DNA of 64,000 nucleotides, from NCBI GenBank assembly GCA_025766275.1, contig JAFKAC010000020.1, positions 186,001 to 250,000 of the forward strand. The letters are read 5' to 3'. Numbering within the stretch: the first letter of the stretch is position 1; every line of letters starts with the position of its first letter. Origin of the DNA: Lactarius indigo. Lineage: Eukaryota > Basidiomycota > Agaricomycetes > Russulales > Russulaceae. Below the pieces are notes generated by a model, which was not told where the DNA came from, ran no database searches, and worked only from the letters and a program-made list of their open reading frames with translations. Of the stretch, positions 46,725 to 60,017 are shown piece after piece. The translations under genes and the position numbers were made by a program.

Positions 46725-49700
46725 GGCAGTCCTTGATCTGGACCTGCAGCCTCGTCTCCCCCCCCCCTTTCTACTCCCCATTGGCATCACAGTGCTGGTC
46801 ACTGTACTATGTTAATACATCGGGGTATGGTGAACTTTTCCCGGTGCAGGACGCAACCCAAGACTAACGGTGTGGGACCAGCGGCGCAGGCCATGCGCTA
46901 TAAATAAACCAGCGGGAAAAAGAATAGAAGGCAGGTATACAGAGAAGCGAGGGAACGAGGACGGTGTAGACCGTTCCGGTAACCGCAGGGAGAAGCGGCG
47001 TGATATACTTCTTGCTTCCTGAGCTTGCTTTGCTCCAATTGGGACGATTCAGCGGGTCCGTGGCAAGGTCGAGAATATCTGTGGAATTTGGTATTGACGT
47101 AAAGAACGAGCCAATCACTCACCATATACTAAATAAAACCCGAAGGCTGGCCACGAGGCAAGCCACCTTGCGTTTTGCCGTATAGCTGGCAGTAAACAAA
47201 GAGGTTGCTCTGGAGAACGTAGCGACGAATAACGAAGGCGGGGAAGAGCGGGTCGCGACCACGTGGTGCGGGAGGGTTACGGTTCGATGCTGTAGGGCAT
47301 CCATCTACGTAGAGTCTGTTTGGCCATCTGCTTATCGTGTTAAATTATTGCCCTCGTCCGCTTGCTCTGGGACGAAGAGAAACCCTCTAGGGTGGCCCAG
47401 ACCCGACTTTGGTCAGGACAGTTCGCCCGCGGGATATAAGTTATACGCGACGATTTGCTGGCAGGAACGGGGGCGGCACTAGGCTGCGTCCCTCTGGAGA
47501 TATGCGTCTTTGGGTATGCCTACGTTCCAGCAGGCGACGAATGTGAATCTTCCATTCCCTGGACTAAGCCTGACGATGGTCTGCGCGACAAAGACACCCC
47601 ATTTACATTCTCAGCTGTTGCGTGGGGTGCCACGCCAGTTAGCTCGGGACAGTGAACACGTGCGCGAAACACGTACTCGCTTGGGGTCGCCGCCTCCTTC
47701 TCGCTCCCCTGCAGGGCAAACGTTGAATGTAATCAGTTTTTTTTTTTTTTTTTTAGGAACGCCAACTTCTTCGCATGGCCAACAAGGTCATACCCCATCG
47801 GAACACGCGAATAAACTGAAATGGATGTTAGAATGTCACTCTAGAGTAGTCAGAGAGGCTATTTCTCCATTCATGGGTGGATGGACGTGTCTCTTTGGTT
47901 CGTACCTTCCGTCGCTGTACCTGCCAGTGGTTATCATAAAACTTGGTTGGTGATAGTGATCTGCTTCTCCGTAGCTGCGCCCCGTGACCGAAATTGCGTG
48001 GTCACTGCGCCTTGTATCGCTTCCCACCCCCATTCCTTTCATCGAGGTTCGTGGGTTCGTTGGGGGGGAAGGGTCGGCATCTTCTCTGAGCACCTTGGGA
48101 TTGGTACTTCTTGCTATCGAGACGGTGGTTCTCCTGCCGCACTCATGTCCCTTCTCGTGGCTGAAGAAGAAGGTCGTCGCCCTTTTGATTGCCGTCGAAA
48201 GTCGCAACACGTGCACAGTTCGATTGCAGGTGCCATGCGATTCCCATGGTGACTTGTCTCCTCCGCACATTGACGGCCTGTGCGACGGCACCACCGGACG
48301 AGGACGCACTCCTGTTGCCGTGGCAAGCCAGGTGTCACCCGCGTTACGGCGTGTTCCAACCATCCCGTTAGCTCTTGATTCGATACGCCCACAGGAGATA
48401 GCAGGTTCGCTTTCGTTGCCTGACTTCCAGCCCCAAGAGGGTCGAGGAACTCACCAAGGGTTTGATACATGCCGTCAGGTCGTATGTACGAGACGACGGT
48501 CACAGAACGACCCCGAGATTGAGGTACGGCATCTTTCCAAAATTCCGAGGAAGGATGTAGGGCCGCGTTTCCACGCAACCCCCTTAGGTTAGAAGCGTCA
48601 GATCACCTACGAAGAAAAAAAGACAGGTTTTTCGTTTTTCATGCCACAGGATGTTTCGGATAACTTCTTTCCGTCTTCCTAAGTCTTCGTCGCGATGAAT
48701 TGTCGAAAAAAAAATAGGATGGGACATCTTTTTACGTCCACTATGACTAAGGATAGACGGAACTCATCGTTGTCTATATTGTCGGTTACTGACGAGCCAT
48801 CGTAGCCTGTCCGGGCCCTCTACTGCCACGCATTTTGGCCTGCAATTTTTTCAAAACGCATAATGGATTATGTCAGTGGATGAGCGGATGGCACGACTCG
48901 GAATTCAAGCGGAAATTACCTCCGTGGAGTTTTGGTTCCCGGGCCGCTTCGCGAAGCGCTACGTTCGACGGCCGTTACACTTGCGTTGCCGGCCTTTCCG
49001 GAACGGTGAATAAGGGTGAGCGGACCGGGGAGGTGTGCGTAGCTCCCCGAAAACTTGTCAAAATTCAAAGGTGTCCTTGTTACAGGGTCTCACATCTCAT
49101 AGAGACAAGTTTGGTCGCCATTCCAGGTCCACGGCGCACTGAAACAGAAATTCATTGAACTAGGCAATTGGGCGAGACGTATGTCTGCCAATCATGAAAG
49201 ACTACCGATGAAAAAGAGACCTCCGCACCGGCTGCGCGAGTATATTCCATTCTGTTGGGATGACACGTCGGCGAGACTTCCTTCTTCAGCAGAGTTTCTC
49301 TTTCAAGGGGAAGCACGACACTAGTAGCCCAGTTGGCCATGCGGCTGAACCTTCTGATATCGTCATTAATGGTAGGCAGGTCCGTGAGGTTAACGCAGAA
49401 ACAACAACCCACCAACGAAATACACGAACGTTATTGAGAATTTCCAAGTCGCCCCATTTTTGGCTCAGCTCATCGACTGGTCAACGGCATCGCGGGATGC
49501 CTGAGAGCACGCTGTAATGCCGCATCCGAGTCCAGGGAGCAAGATTCGAGTTTGAGCCCCGAGCTCAGTTCAAGTTGAGGCTGCGGGGTGTCGAGGCCAA
49601 TTTTGAGCTGCTCTGATCATTGAAGCTGTTCGGTGATGCAGGGACAGAGAAGGTAGAGTCGGGATCTGTGCCCCGCTGGATAGGTGTCGGTGCTCGAGAT

Positions 49701-52700
49701 GGACTAAATGCCAGACAACACTGGCACGAAAGCCCTACTAGTCACAATTCAGCAGGGGAGCGGCCAAAATGTAGGAGATGCGAACCATACCTAATCACTT
49801 CACTTCACGTGGCGTGAATGCACGACATAGGGGCGCGAAAATAGGACTTTGAGACATACATACATTGAGCCTTCGCTCCTCCCCGACCAAGAAAAGAAAT
49901 TTTCGAGGTGGTACGGTCGTGGATCGGGGTCAAACTCCCAGGAGCTGTGTTCTGATGTTCTGATCCAGGGCTAGGATAGACCGTTTCCCTCTCGGGGTTG
50001 GGGTTGGGGTCCGGGAGTCAGCATCCAGTCTACGGTTGCAGTGTAGCTTGTTGTCAGGGTCCTCTGGGAGCATCGATTTCGTCGGAGTACGAGTTTAGCG
50101 CTTGCCTGTCGATGTGGACCTAAACAATTTTTTCGGACATCGTGTAACTTACGACCAAGCCTTGCACATGGCTCATCCAAACCCATGGAGATATCTCTAT
50201 CAACACGCACAGGTGGGATTGAATCTGTGCAACTGGCACTGGATGCGTGTCACCCAATGGACGCTCGGAAGTCGCTGGGCAGAGACGACCAACCCAACGA
50301 AGTGCGTCGCGCATTATGGAACTTACAGATGCCGTAGTGGCGTGAGCGGTGCGAATGGCCTTGGGAATGCTCTTCTCATGTGGGTCAGCGAGAGCCCATG
50401 CCGTTATTCGTACCCTCGCCTGACGACAGATACGCCACAGCTGTCGAGAGTGAGCGATGATAGGAGCAGTGACAGGACTGATGAAAAACCCGCGCGCTGG
50501 TCATCGCCCGTGGTGAGTGGCAGAATCAGCTTCTTCTCGGGCGATGACTGGTTGGACACAATACGTGTCAAGGAGGGTCGAGGGATTCTGAGGTGATAAT
50601 GCAATGGCTGCGAGTGCGCCGGATAAGTGATATATTGAATACATTTGTATGACAGTGGCGCAGCGGCGTAAGCATAGGGCTCCTTTCTGAGTTTATGGCG
50701 AGAGGTGTGCACGAGCTACCTCGACTGGGACGAGCGCATAAGTCCATCTGAAATAAACGTATCAGACCGACAAGGATAACCTCTTCTATGACCACTTGTG
50801 GTATTGCGTGAACTTGGCCCCCTTTGGACAGACGATCAACCACACCTTCGCTAGCCCCGCACCATCAGCGTGCGCGTCCCGAGGAGTCAACAAAGCTGCT
50901 GCTTCGCACAGATCATCATTCATAAACAACGAACGCCACACAGCAGCCATCAGAGAACTCTCATCTGTCATATATTCCCAATGGAAGGCAGGAAGGTCCC
51001 ATAAGTGTATAAATTGAGAATCGGTGGAGCACAAAGAAACCAGTATGAGGGAGCGGACACACGATTAAGGCAGAGGCATTGGATCTCTTGAGGCTTTGAT
51101 TCGAAATGTTGATTGGCGTCGTCTGACATTGGCACCGCGCAAATCTGTAAACGACAAAAGTAACGAGAGCCTGCAGTGTGTGTGTGCCTTTTTTTTTTTT
51201 TGAAACCATGACGATTCTGGTGCATAGGGAAGGGGGATGGTAAAAAGGTGGGTAGAGACGGGCCGCGAGACTGAGCTCAGTGGTGTAGCGATGGTGAAGG
51301 CGCCGAGGGGGAAATTGAGCCTGGTCACTACCGGCTAACTCGGCTGTATCCAAGTTGACTTCCACCCACAATGACGCTTCTTACTGTTAATCCTCGATGG
51401 GTCTAGGGTACGGTGTTTGTACCTCCGGGCCACGTTGCTGCTTGGCGGGGAAATGACTCGGGTCTGTTCCGGGTGGCCTTGCTCTCAGCTATTCCTAATT
51501 ACGCCCCACGCCACTCTTACAGGACTTCAGAAGCAACACAGCCTGTTTCGAGCTAAAGAACGCCTCACCCATCGCACCGCCACACCGCCTGGCGTATGTT
51601 CATAGTGCTAGTGTTTTGTGTTCCATCCTTGGTTCCACCACGAATGAGTCGTATGAAGCACGGACTTAGAGCCTCCTTCAAGAATTGTCGAGCTATGTCC
51701 TAGACTCATAGTTGACTCCCTAGGCCTAACTATTTTTTTTTTGCTCGGTGTCATCGTCAACCCAACCACTGTGCTTGCCACCGCTTTCTCCCCAAACCTT
51801 GTGCGGTACCGAAGTGTGGCTCATCTGACAATGATCCGTCCCGCGTCCCGGCTCACGCACACAATTGAAATGACATCCTCTAAAGCCTACTTAAACGCTA
51901 CTTAGCGTAATCTGTGCAGGACCCCTCTGCGTGTCAGCTGTTTTTAACGCCGCTCCCACGTGCAGCTTGTCAGGGCAGATCTGGACCTTTGGAGACCCAC
52001 GCCCTCTCCTGATACATCTTGAGCGACTTCGTGCCCGTTTAGTGCCCTGATTTCTGTGTATATCGGCGTGGGTTACCGGCCGCTCTGACCCGCACAACCT
52101 CCCTACATCTGACAGAACTCTGGGTACTCTCAGTAACTTAGCCGGTGCCTAAGAGCCCCTCCTGTACGACGCCTCTCATAGGATTAAGTTTCTGGTGCAG
52201 TGTATGTGCATTGGGGGCTGGGTTCGCAGTGGTACCTGTGCACGAGATGGTAAGAGCAAGTGAGTAGCGTACCCCCACGCCTGATGGTTAGATGTCGTGT
52301 GACACAGTAGTGCCTACTCGACTTTTGCTTTCGCCGGCGGATAATAACCCATGACATTTGGAATATCCTAGTACCTTAAACTCGCGTGACGCTCAAGTGC
52401 AGACCTCGAGACGATGGAATGCTCAATGGGAGGGTCCAAGAGGGGACGAAATTGCAGATTAACAAGAATCGACAGAGTATGGACATCGGCTAACTTTTGA
52501 GGCCGAACCGGTATCGGGTGGTTCATAGCCGTAGCCGCAGTGACGCCGAACGTGTCCCTTGATTGACGCTCGCTTTGACGCTGGCTAATCAGGAAGCGGC
52601 GACGATAGAAGGGCTCACGTGCCAGCGATTGGCGTCGGTCGTCGGGTAGCAACGCAGACTTGTATTGAACGAAGTACGTGGTCGTTTGTTTCAAATTTAT

Positions 52701-54553
52701 TGCACATTCTCCGACAATGGCATCTGTAGCGTCGCAGGTAGCCCTTATCCAAAGCTTGCCCTAGATTGGAAGCGATACGCGACGGTATCGAGTTTCCGTC
52801 CGTGCTACGACTTGTCCGTGGTTTGCGCGACCTGCTAACGCTGTGACGAGGATGCGCACCGGGGATTTCACTCGTGGTCGCGCCGGGGTTGAGTAGAAAG
52901 AAGGAGTGGGGCCGGAAAGAACATTTGGCCTCGTGTGAGAAGCAATGGATTTTGATGAATTCCGGACAAAGTCACCAAAGTAAAGCTAGTATTTCGGTAG
53001 TGTGACCCATATCTGGCACCCGGTCGCGCTAGATACTCCAATACGATAGAAGATGGGACATACATGGTCAAACGATACTGCTGTAGAGAGAACTACGCTT
53101 TGCTGGCACAGCCACAGCCTGATGGTGCCTCCGGATAGCAATGCAATTGAGCACGTGGTTGATGATCATCTGTTTCCAAAACCATGATGAAATCCATCTA
53201 CGAGGGCTAATCCGATGCCAGAAGAACGAGTGCAATATCAGAGCGCACCGCTAAGACCAGAGTAGCCCGGGCTTTCTTCACGATTTGGTGTTATGGGTGT
53301 GTCGCCCTGCTGACAATATTGATGATGCGCCGGAGTCCTCTAGGTTTACATAGTCTTGATACTTCTACGTAGAGAGATAGATAACACAGCAGGCGCAGTT
53401 TATACAGTATTTGTGGAGCTACTAGGAAGATCCACATTGTTAACGCGAGGCTGCTGCGAGTCGCCACAGCACCGCACACATTAGCAGCAGAATTCGAAAC
53501 ACGAGTCGAAACAAACCAAAGACAGCCCATGGTAAGCAAAACACAGACGATATGGCTTCCTCCCTTGAAGAGAGTATGATCGTTGTGGGTAACATCGAGA
53601 CGGTAGGAAGAGGCCGCGTTCATCCAGTTGAAAAAAAGCCGCCGGAAAGAGCAAACACGTAACGGCGCCTATCCCTTGATAAGAAAATCCGTTTACAGTT
53701 CCGTGAGTTAATCTTGCTTGACACGTTTGCTCTGCAACGACGACACTGTGACGATGCCCTTATCGAGAGCTTCTCAGCATTTACAATTACGAGAGCCGCT
53801 GGGGACCCGGTCGCTGCTATCTCCGTATCCTCGATCCAAGTCCCTGACTCTCTGGCCACTGTCTTTCCCCCCCCAAAAGTGTCCCTTATCCAGCTGCCTC
53901 GTGCACCTTGCCGAAATTTTGCCCCTCAGCGCTACGGCCTGTTTTGACTTCATCTGTTGTTCTCGGGTTCGGGTACTCTAACTGTACATCCTGCAGTGCA
54001 TGTTAGTGCGCACGTGGCCCACTGCGGTACGCCCTCCCCTGCCCTAACTGTAATGTGGGACATGTCAGGTTGTTGAGGCTAACACCGCTCCTCCTCTCAC
54101 TTCCAAATCGGGTAATTCTCTATGACCACCCTCTGCTCTTGCTCAATCGACTGGCTTAATGCTATGCTTTTCCGCGAGACTACCGAAAATCGCTACCAGT
54201 TGTGGGGCTCGTCGCCCTCGTTGTCTATGTCTCGATGTACTCTGGTCCCGATACCGGTTGCTCAGCCCTTTCTCACTTTGGCGGTGCACGGAACGGATTG
54301 CCTAGACCTGATGTCGCCTCGTACTTGGGATTATAGACTCTCAGCCTGAGTATATCTATGCGTGCCCGGTCCCGCCTTTCTCTTCACAGGCATCGCACCC
54401 TTCTCGTGCATTTACTGTAAGTTCCCATCTTCTGTACCTTCTCTGATATGTCTTTCTGATTTCTTCCTCAGTATTTCCCTCCAGCGTCATCGCTATATCC
54501 ACCCACTCCGGCACCACGTTTCTCAACGCCATCCACATATATTTTTTCTCAGA
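46725..54553. other. Gene-poor tract, about 7.8 kb
   Basis: Many short open frames occur on both strands but none shows a recognisable domain, a coherent exon series or a signal peptide that I trust. Visible features are T-tracts (18 T at 47737-47754, about 13 T at 51189-51201), a tRNA-5'-half-like stretch near 50651-50692, and a weak integrase-like phrase on the minus strand around 50800 (VDRLSK). It is probably decayed transposon and gene debris; long non-coding RNA genes cannot be excluded. The last 200 bp should hold the amine-oxidase promoter. Confidence 0.45.
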
Positions 54554-56371
54554 ATGACACCAACGCCTCTCTCTGTGGGAATTGTCGGAGCGGGAATGGC
54601 AGGTCTCTATGCTGCCCTCCTCCTCCGACGCGCAGGTCATCGAGTCCACATCTTTGAGGGCGCTGACCGCGTGGGGGGACGCGTCCACACGCACTACTTT
54701 TCTGACGAAGAGAACCAATATTTCGAGGCAGGCGCCATGCGCATACCCCATTCCCCATTCCAGGACATCCTTTTTGACCTCATCCAACACGTTCAGTCCT
54801 TCCAGCTCCCCTCTGATAAACGGGTCGACCTCATCCCTTACCACATCACTTCCCCCGGCAACTTTGTCTACATCAATCGCTGCAGGCCCGACGACCTGGA
54901 CGCGTCTTCGGTAACACCAAGGTCACTGGGCTGGCCACTCCCAGCGGACCGGAAGGAGGAGTTTCAGGATCGTTCGGCGGGCGAGCTCATGCTGGAGGCT
55001 GTCTGCCCACTCTTGAAGAAGCTGGAAGGCAACTTCGTCGGAGGGTTCAACGAGATCTGCCAAGAGTTCGATAACTACTCTTTCCGCTTTTACCTCAATG
55101 CCATCCTTCGCTGGCCAAACGACGTGATAGACTTTGTCGAGACGGTCACGTCGCAGACGAATCAGTTCTCTCTCAGCGTGACGGAGATCATGATGGAATA
55201 CATTGACTTCAGCACCAAGGAGTGGTCGACCATCGCGCATGGGATGAGCCGCCTTCCACTGGCAATGGCACATCTCGTTGGGTACAAGAACATCTCGTTG
55301 AATTCCCGCGTCTCCGGTATCCGGCACGAGAGCGATGGGAAGGTCACCGTCTCAGTGCTCAGCTGCAAGGGCCCCGTCGAGGCTACCTTCGACAAACTCA
55401 TCATGGCCATCCCTCCTCCCGCGTTGAGGATGATCGCTGACCGACCAGCGTGGTCTGAGAAGAAGGAGCTAGCGATCCGCTCTATCCACTTCGAGTCGCT
55501 CTTCAAAATGGGTCTGCGCTTCAAGACCCGTTTCTGGGAGCGCGTCGGGGAGATTCCCTGCCGCGGCGGACAGTCCACCACGGACCTGCCGATCCGCTGG
55601 ATCGTCTACCCTTCTAACGGCATCGGCGAGGACGGGCCGGGCGTGCTGCTCGTGTATTCGTGGATGACGGACGCGGATGCGTGGTTGCCGCTGACGACGG
55701 AGGAGCGGCGGAACCTTGCGCTCGCGAACCTGGCGGAGATATACAACGGGCTGGTCGATGCGAAGGACGGGAGCACGATCAACGTCTATGACCTCATCAT
55801 GGCGACTTCTGACGCCGTCTGGTCCGCCCGCAACTCCACAGGCGACGCCATGTTCCTCCCCGGCCAGTTCCTCTCCCGCTTCGAGGCTGCGCGCCAGCCA
55901 GAGGGCAACGTCTACTTTGCGGGCGAGCACCTCTCGCACCACCATACGTGGATCGCAGGCGCGCTCGAGTCGGCGTGGGAGACGGTTGCCGACATCATAG
56001 GGTCGACAGCGCAACTCGGTCCGCTCGAGTCCACTGTGCCGGAGGAGGTAGACGCCCTGGATGGCATCGAGTACTCTGTGTCGAGCGGCAGCTCTGACCC
56101 GGTGTCCGAGGACAGCGCAGCCCTCATCGATGACTGTGATTGGGAACAGTCGAGCCCAGTGGGAGACGTGGTCTTTAGCCCCCCCGAGCAAGCCATTGAA
56201 TTCAACACTCAATGGAATCCTATCACAGAGGTGGTTCCTCTCAACATGACCTCGACCCCCCACTTGTACCCACCACTCGCGACTGGTCTCGGGATCGAGC
56301 GACCCATGAGACTAGGCGTCGAACTCGCCCTCATTCCAGGCCCAATTGTTGGGAGTGTGGGACTCGTCTGA
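54554..56371 (+). CDS. FAD-dependent amine oxidase (monoamine / L-amino-acid oxidase family)
   Basis: Oxidatively deaminates an amine or amino acid, releasing ammonia and hydrogen peroxide. The frame is uninterrupted, 605 residues from the ATG at 54554; the frame is open further upstream but without a suitable ATG. The N terminus has the FAD dinucleotide motif [21 protein letters not shown], the acidic end [15 protein letters not shown], and [10 protein letters not shown]. The middle has [16 protein letters not shown] and a substrate domain. The C-terminal FAD part has [23 protein letters not shown], which fits L-amino-acid oxidases. About 100 extra residues follow, acidic and Ser-rich and then hydrophobic, not part of the usual fold. 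No signal peptide is seen, so a cytoplasmic or peroxisomal enzyme is likely, though the C terminus (GLV) is not a peroxisomal signal. The substrate is unknown. Confidence 0.92.
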   Translation: MTPTPLSVGIVGAGMAGLYAALLLRRAGHRVHIFEGADRVGGRVHTHYFSDEENQYFEAGAMRIPHSPFQDILFDLIQHVQSFQLPSDKRVDLIPYHITSPGNFVYINRCRPDDLDASSVTPRSLGWPLPADRKEEFQDRSAGELMLEAVCPLLKKLEGNFVGGFNEICQEFDNYSFRFYLNAILRWPNDVIDFVETVTSQTNQFSLSVTEIMMEYIDFSTKEWSTIAHGMSRLPLAMAHLVGYKNISLNSRVSGIRHESDGKVTVSVLSCKGPVEATFDKLIMAIPPPALRMIADRPAWSEKKELAIRSIHFESLFKMGLRFKTRFWERVGEIPCRGGQSTTDLPIRWIVYPSNGIGEDGPGVLLVYSWMTDADAWLPLTTEERRNLALANLAEIYNGLVDAKDGSTINVYDLIMATSDAVWSARNSTGDAMFLPGQFLSRFEAARQPEGNVYFAGEHLSHHHTWIAGALESAWETVADIIGSTAQLGPLESTVPEEVDALDGIEYSVSSGSSDPVSEDSAALIDDCDWEQSSPVGDVVFSPPEQAIEFNTQWNPITEVVPLNMTSTPHLYPPLATGLGIERPMRLGVELALIPGPIVGSVGLV

Positions 56372-59300
56372 AGAATTACTAGTGTATCTTTGCAAGCAGA
56401 TTGTTCGAGTGTGGAGGTGTAAACGCTTTTTCTTTTTTCTTTTTTTCTCCACATATTGCAACAGCTAGCGACCGTTTCTTACTACAAACCATATAGAGAA
56501 CCATAGAAGTGATAATTAAGCACGTAGACAAATCATTGTTGTAATGGAATATAGAATAACGCATACGGATTGCGGCTCTCCATTTCCCACATAAGGCTGC
56601 GCGCTTTTTTTTTTAATTTTTAATTTTTGAAACATGCGCGGGCTCCCTGAGGGACAGGCGCTTCCTCCTGGCGCCTTCCAGGGTCGCGTGGAGCGCATGT
56701 GGAAGTTCCCGAGGCGCCTACGGGGTTATATCCCCCGGATGTAAACGACGCCCCTTTTCTCACAGGCCAACCTTTTCCACACACATCCACACAGCGCGTC
56801 GGCGGAATAAATAACACCGCTGCAGCCGCACTTGGGCGTACATTTATTATCTTGATCTTATCACATGTCAAAAAAAAACAAGAATTAGCAAGTCTCTTGC
56901 GCGGCGACAGTTCCCCCACTTGGCCCCCCCCCGTATAATACCCTGGGTGGCTGGGTGGACCATTTGTCCACAGCGCGGCCAGGCGCCGCACTTTTGAAAC
57001 GCACCGAAATTAAGGTTGGCATTTGGCAACACAGCTGCTAGTTGTGAAAAAAGCCGCCTGGAGACGGGTCTCGCAGTGGAATTTCCCCATCAAAACCCCC
57101 CTTCACTGTCCTCGTACGGTGGGTCTAGGTAAGGGCTGGCAGTGACTGCAAGAATAGTGACCTAGGGCCTTTCGTTTCCATGACCAACTTGGTCGTCGAG
57201 AGCTGGCGGAGATAATGCTCGAGGTTCGTGGCCTGTTCTCCTTTCAACCAATAGCTCAACCGTAATCTAACCAAAAAAAATAAAAATAATGGGAAGATCC
57301 GATTCCATGGGCGCACCTGCCAAGGGCCAAGAAACGCTGAGCAGTTTGCAGAACGCTATGCCGCCATTCAAATATTCAAATACCAAGGCTCGATGACGCA
57401 TGTTCGGTTCGGAGCACTTATCGAGCGCATTGTATTGTTCGGCCCTTTGCGACTTGTGGCTGGCCACGTGACCCAAGTCGGCACCACTGTGATTGTGGGT
57501 CAGAATTGAAAGCCACGCTCTATCAAAGGAACCCTGGCGCAACTAATCAAACCAAAAAAAAAAAGTGAAAGGTAAATGCCGCGCACATCTGACGTGAGAA
57601 GAGTACACGGCGCTTAAAAAGGTACCCGTGATCCACCGCCCCCGTGCTCAGCGTCAGGAAGTTGTATGGGCATGTGGATACTCAGCACCCGTCTTCATTC
57701 ATTCTTTAAATGGCGACGGTATTGCGCTATCCATGTTCCGCCAATGTGGAGGGGGTGGGGGAGGGAGAATTATGCCGCGACCATGACGATCCAGGCACCC
57801 TCTGCATATCTGAGGGGACCAGGAACCCTCCCCGCCCCCCGCATTTGGTAGCCTCGACATTCGGCCCAGGGTCACCGACGGAGGGTCAGCGTGGTCTAGC
57901 AGGCGTACGTACATGTGTACGTACTGGCTTTGCAAAAACTTGACGCCACAGGGAATGTCGTCCTCGGGGACTGCAAGTGGCACTGGCAACGACGGTCCAG
58001 GCTCGAAATGGAGGGCGTCATCGATACCCATGCATGACAGTTTACGGGCTCGGCGGTGAGCGTGGATGTGATGCGGGAAACTGCGGGGTGCGGGGGGGAA
58101 ACCCCGTCTGCTGCTCTCTCCCGCTCTCGATAAGTAAAAGATCAATGTGACGGAGGCGGCGACTGGAATACCTTTTTGGCTGGGGATTCTCCCTTTTCTG
58201 CCCCGCGCGCGCGTGCGAATTTGAAGTCGCCAATGTAAAAAGAACGGACGCAAGAGACGTTCAACGAACTGTCAAAGGGAGAGGGGGCTTTGATGAATCG
58301 GTAGGGGGGTATCAATCCGTCTGTTATGTCGTGCCAGCGACCGCGACTTGCCGCCAGAACCCCCGCGTTCGATTCCTCGCGCTATTTTCTGTGGGCAGCT
58401 CCCCCCGTTTGATGGCACGGGTACACGCATGATTATGGGACCCACTGCGCCCACTCCCTCGATGAGCAATGGGTACACACACAGGAGCGCCCAAAAAAGC
58501 CTTCCTTCCCCTGGAATTTCCCGCCTTGGCGTAAGTTAGAAACGTATGGCGCGCGCTCGCCCGCCCGCCGGGGAAACCATGCCCCGCGCGTTCTCCCTGG
58601 GGAACGGCCGTCCACACCGTCACAAAAAGGCGACGTAAAGTCGCCGTGCAGGTTGCGGGTACCGTTGCACGGCGGGTGTTACGTCTATTGTGGCGTGAGA
58701 GGTTCTAGGAAGGAAGGAAAGAAGGAGCTACAGTATATGAAAGTCCTCGGCCGGTGGGCTGAGGGCAGACTTCCTCAAGGATGTGGGCCAGAGCGCGCCT
58801 ATTTAGCGTTCAATTATTGAGGCCTCTTTGAAGACCTGATATGTGGCTTCTCTGCGCACCGCCCACTGCCAGCACGCTATGATAGACTGTTCGGCAGCAT
58901 TGGCTCATTAAGGAATACCTCAGCGGACCTGCTCCTTGATAGATGGATGGCTGATCTGACAAATCACGCTTGTGTGTTTTACCTCCATTCTCGGTATCGC
59001 GGGCCTCCCAAAGCCTTGTCTTGGCTGGGGCATGGTCGTCTTTGGACTGTTTAGTACGTACACCTTCGTGTTGAACGACAGCACATTACGTTTTGACACC
59101 CCTTCCTCCTGTCTTGTGGACTTCTTCTGGATTCATTTTGATCGTTACTTCGATGCACCCCCGTGGTTCTGTCAACTGGCTCTGCTTCCCATCGTCGCGT
59201 TCGGGACACTCCGTTCCGAACAGTTTCTGCTGGCCCATGCCGCGTTAGAGAGATACATATCAAGTTGAAAAGGATGAGAATGTTCTTTTGACGCGTTCGA

Positions 59301-60017
59301 GTTGATCGGGGGCTTATGTACCATTGGACCTCTAGTGAAGAGCATCTCGTACAACTCGTCGAAGCGCTACACGCACTGTGCGCGTGCCTTCGGACGCCGG
59401 GACCAACGTTGTTTGAGGAATCCTGGGATCAAAAAATTTCCTGACTGAGAAAGCCATGAATGGCAAACTGATGGCCATCCATCGAGGATCGCTCGGTGGT
59501 TTCCTGAGACTCGGTTGACAATTATATAAACAGCAAATAACCACCGATCGAGACCGTCTACTGTAATTTTTAATATATATATTTCTTTGTTCATACGTTG
59601 TGATGATGATACAATAGGCGAGACGATGAATGGTGCCTCGAAATTGAATAGATCACAAGTGAGGCAGCCGATCGCTGGGACCATCTTTGCATCATAGAGG
59701 CATTCCCACGGACCATGAGGCATCTCCGTGCAAGGAGGACTGCTGAGGAATAGACCTTAAATCAACCAGGGCGAATAATAGGGGAAAGGAGAGGAGAGAC
59801 GGGGTAGTCGGGTGTGATAGTTAGAGGTTGGTGGCTTAAATGGAGTGGCGCTGTATTTCTTATTCAGGACTGGGGGAGTTCACACCGACAAAACATTACC
59901 TTGACACATATAATAGCACTGTCTCACTTGCACCTTTCCCCCCCTCTCCGTCCACGCAGTCCAAAACAGCTCTCTCAGCTCTTCTTTAGTCCACTCCTCC
60001 TCCTTCAACTCCCCCTC
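56372..60017. other. Intergenic, 3.6 kb, no gene supported
   Basis: Short, GC-rich open frames with no domain. A/T simple tracts occur near 56430-56450, 56605-56630, 57270-57290 and 57551-57566. C/T-rich DNA at 59930-60010 is the likely core promoter of the Zn2Cys6 gene. Confidence 0.45.

Noticed and set aside
47984..48592. 202-codon open frame in the gene-poor tract.
   Set aside because: No domain, no homologous phrase and no supportive exon context.
50651..50692. Sequence resembling the 5' half of a tRNA (TGGCGCAGCGG then AGCATAGGGCTC).
   Set aside because: No matching anticodon stem closure, T-arm or B box follows within 100 nt, so it is at most a fragment.
50560..51034. Minus-strand phrase VDRLSKG and VWLIV resembling a Ty3/gypsy integrase start.
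   Set aside because: The phrase is short, stops interrupt it, and flanking residues do not match the integrase core.
53291..53623. 110-codon minus-strand open frame with hydrophobic stretches.
   Set aside because: Too short and unrecognised to call a membrane protein without expression data.
58360..58385. GTTCGATTCC, like a tRNA B box.
   Set aside because: The flanking bases do not form a T-stem and no A box lies at the right distance.
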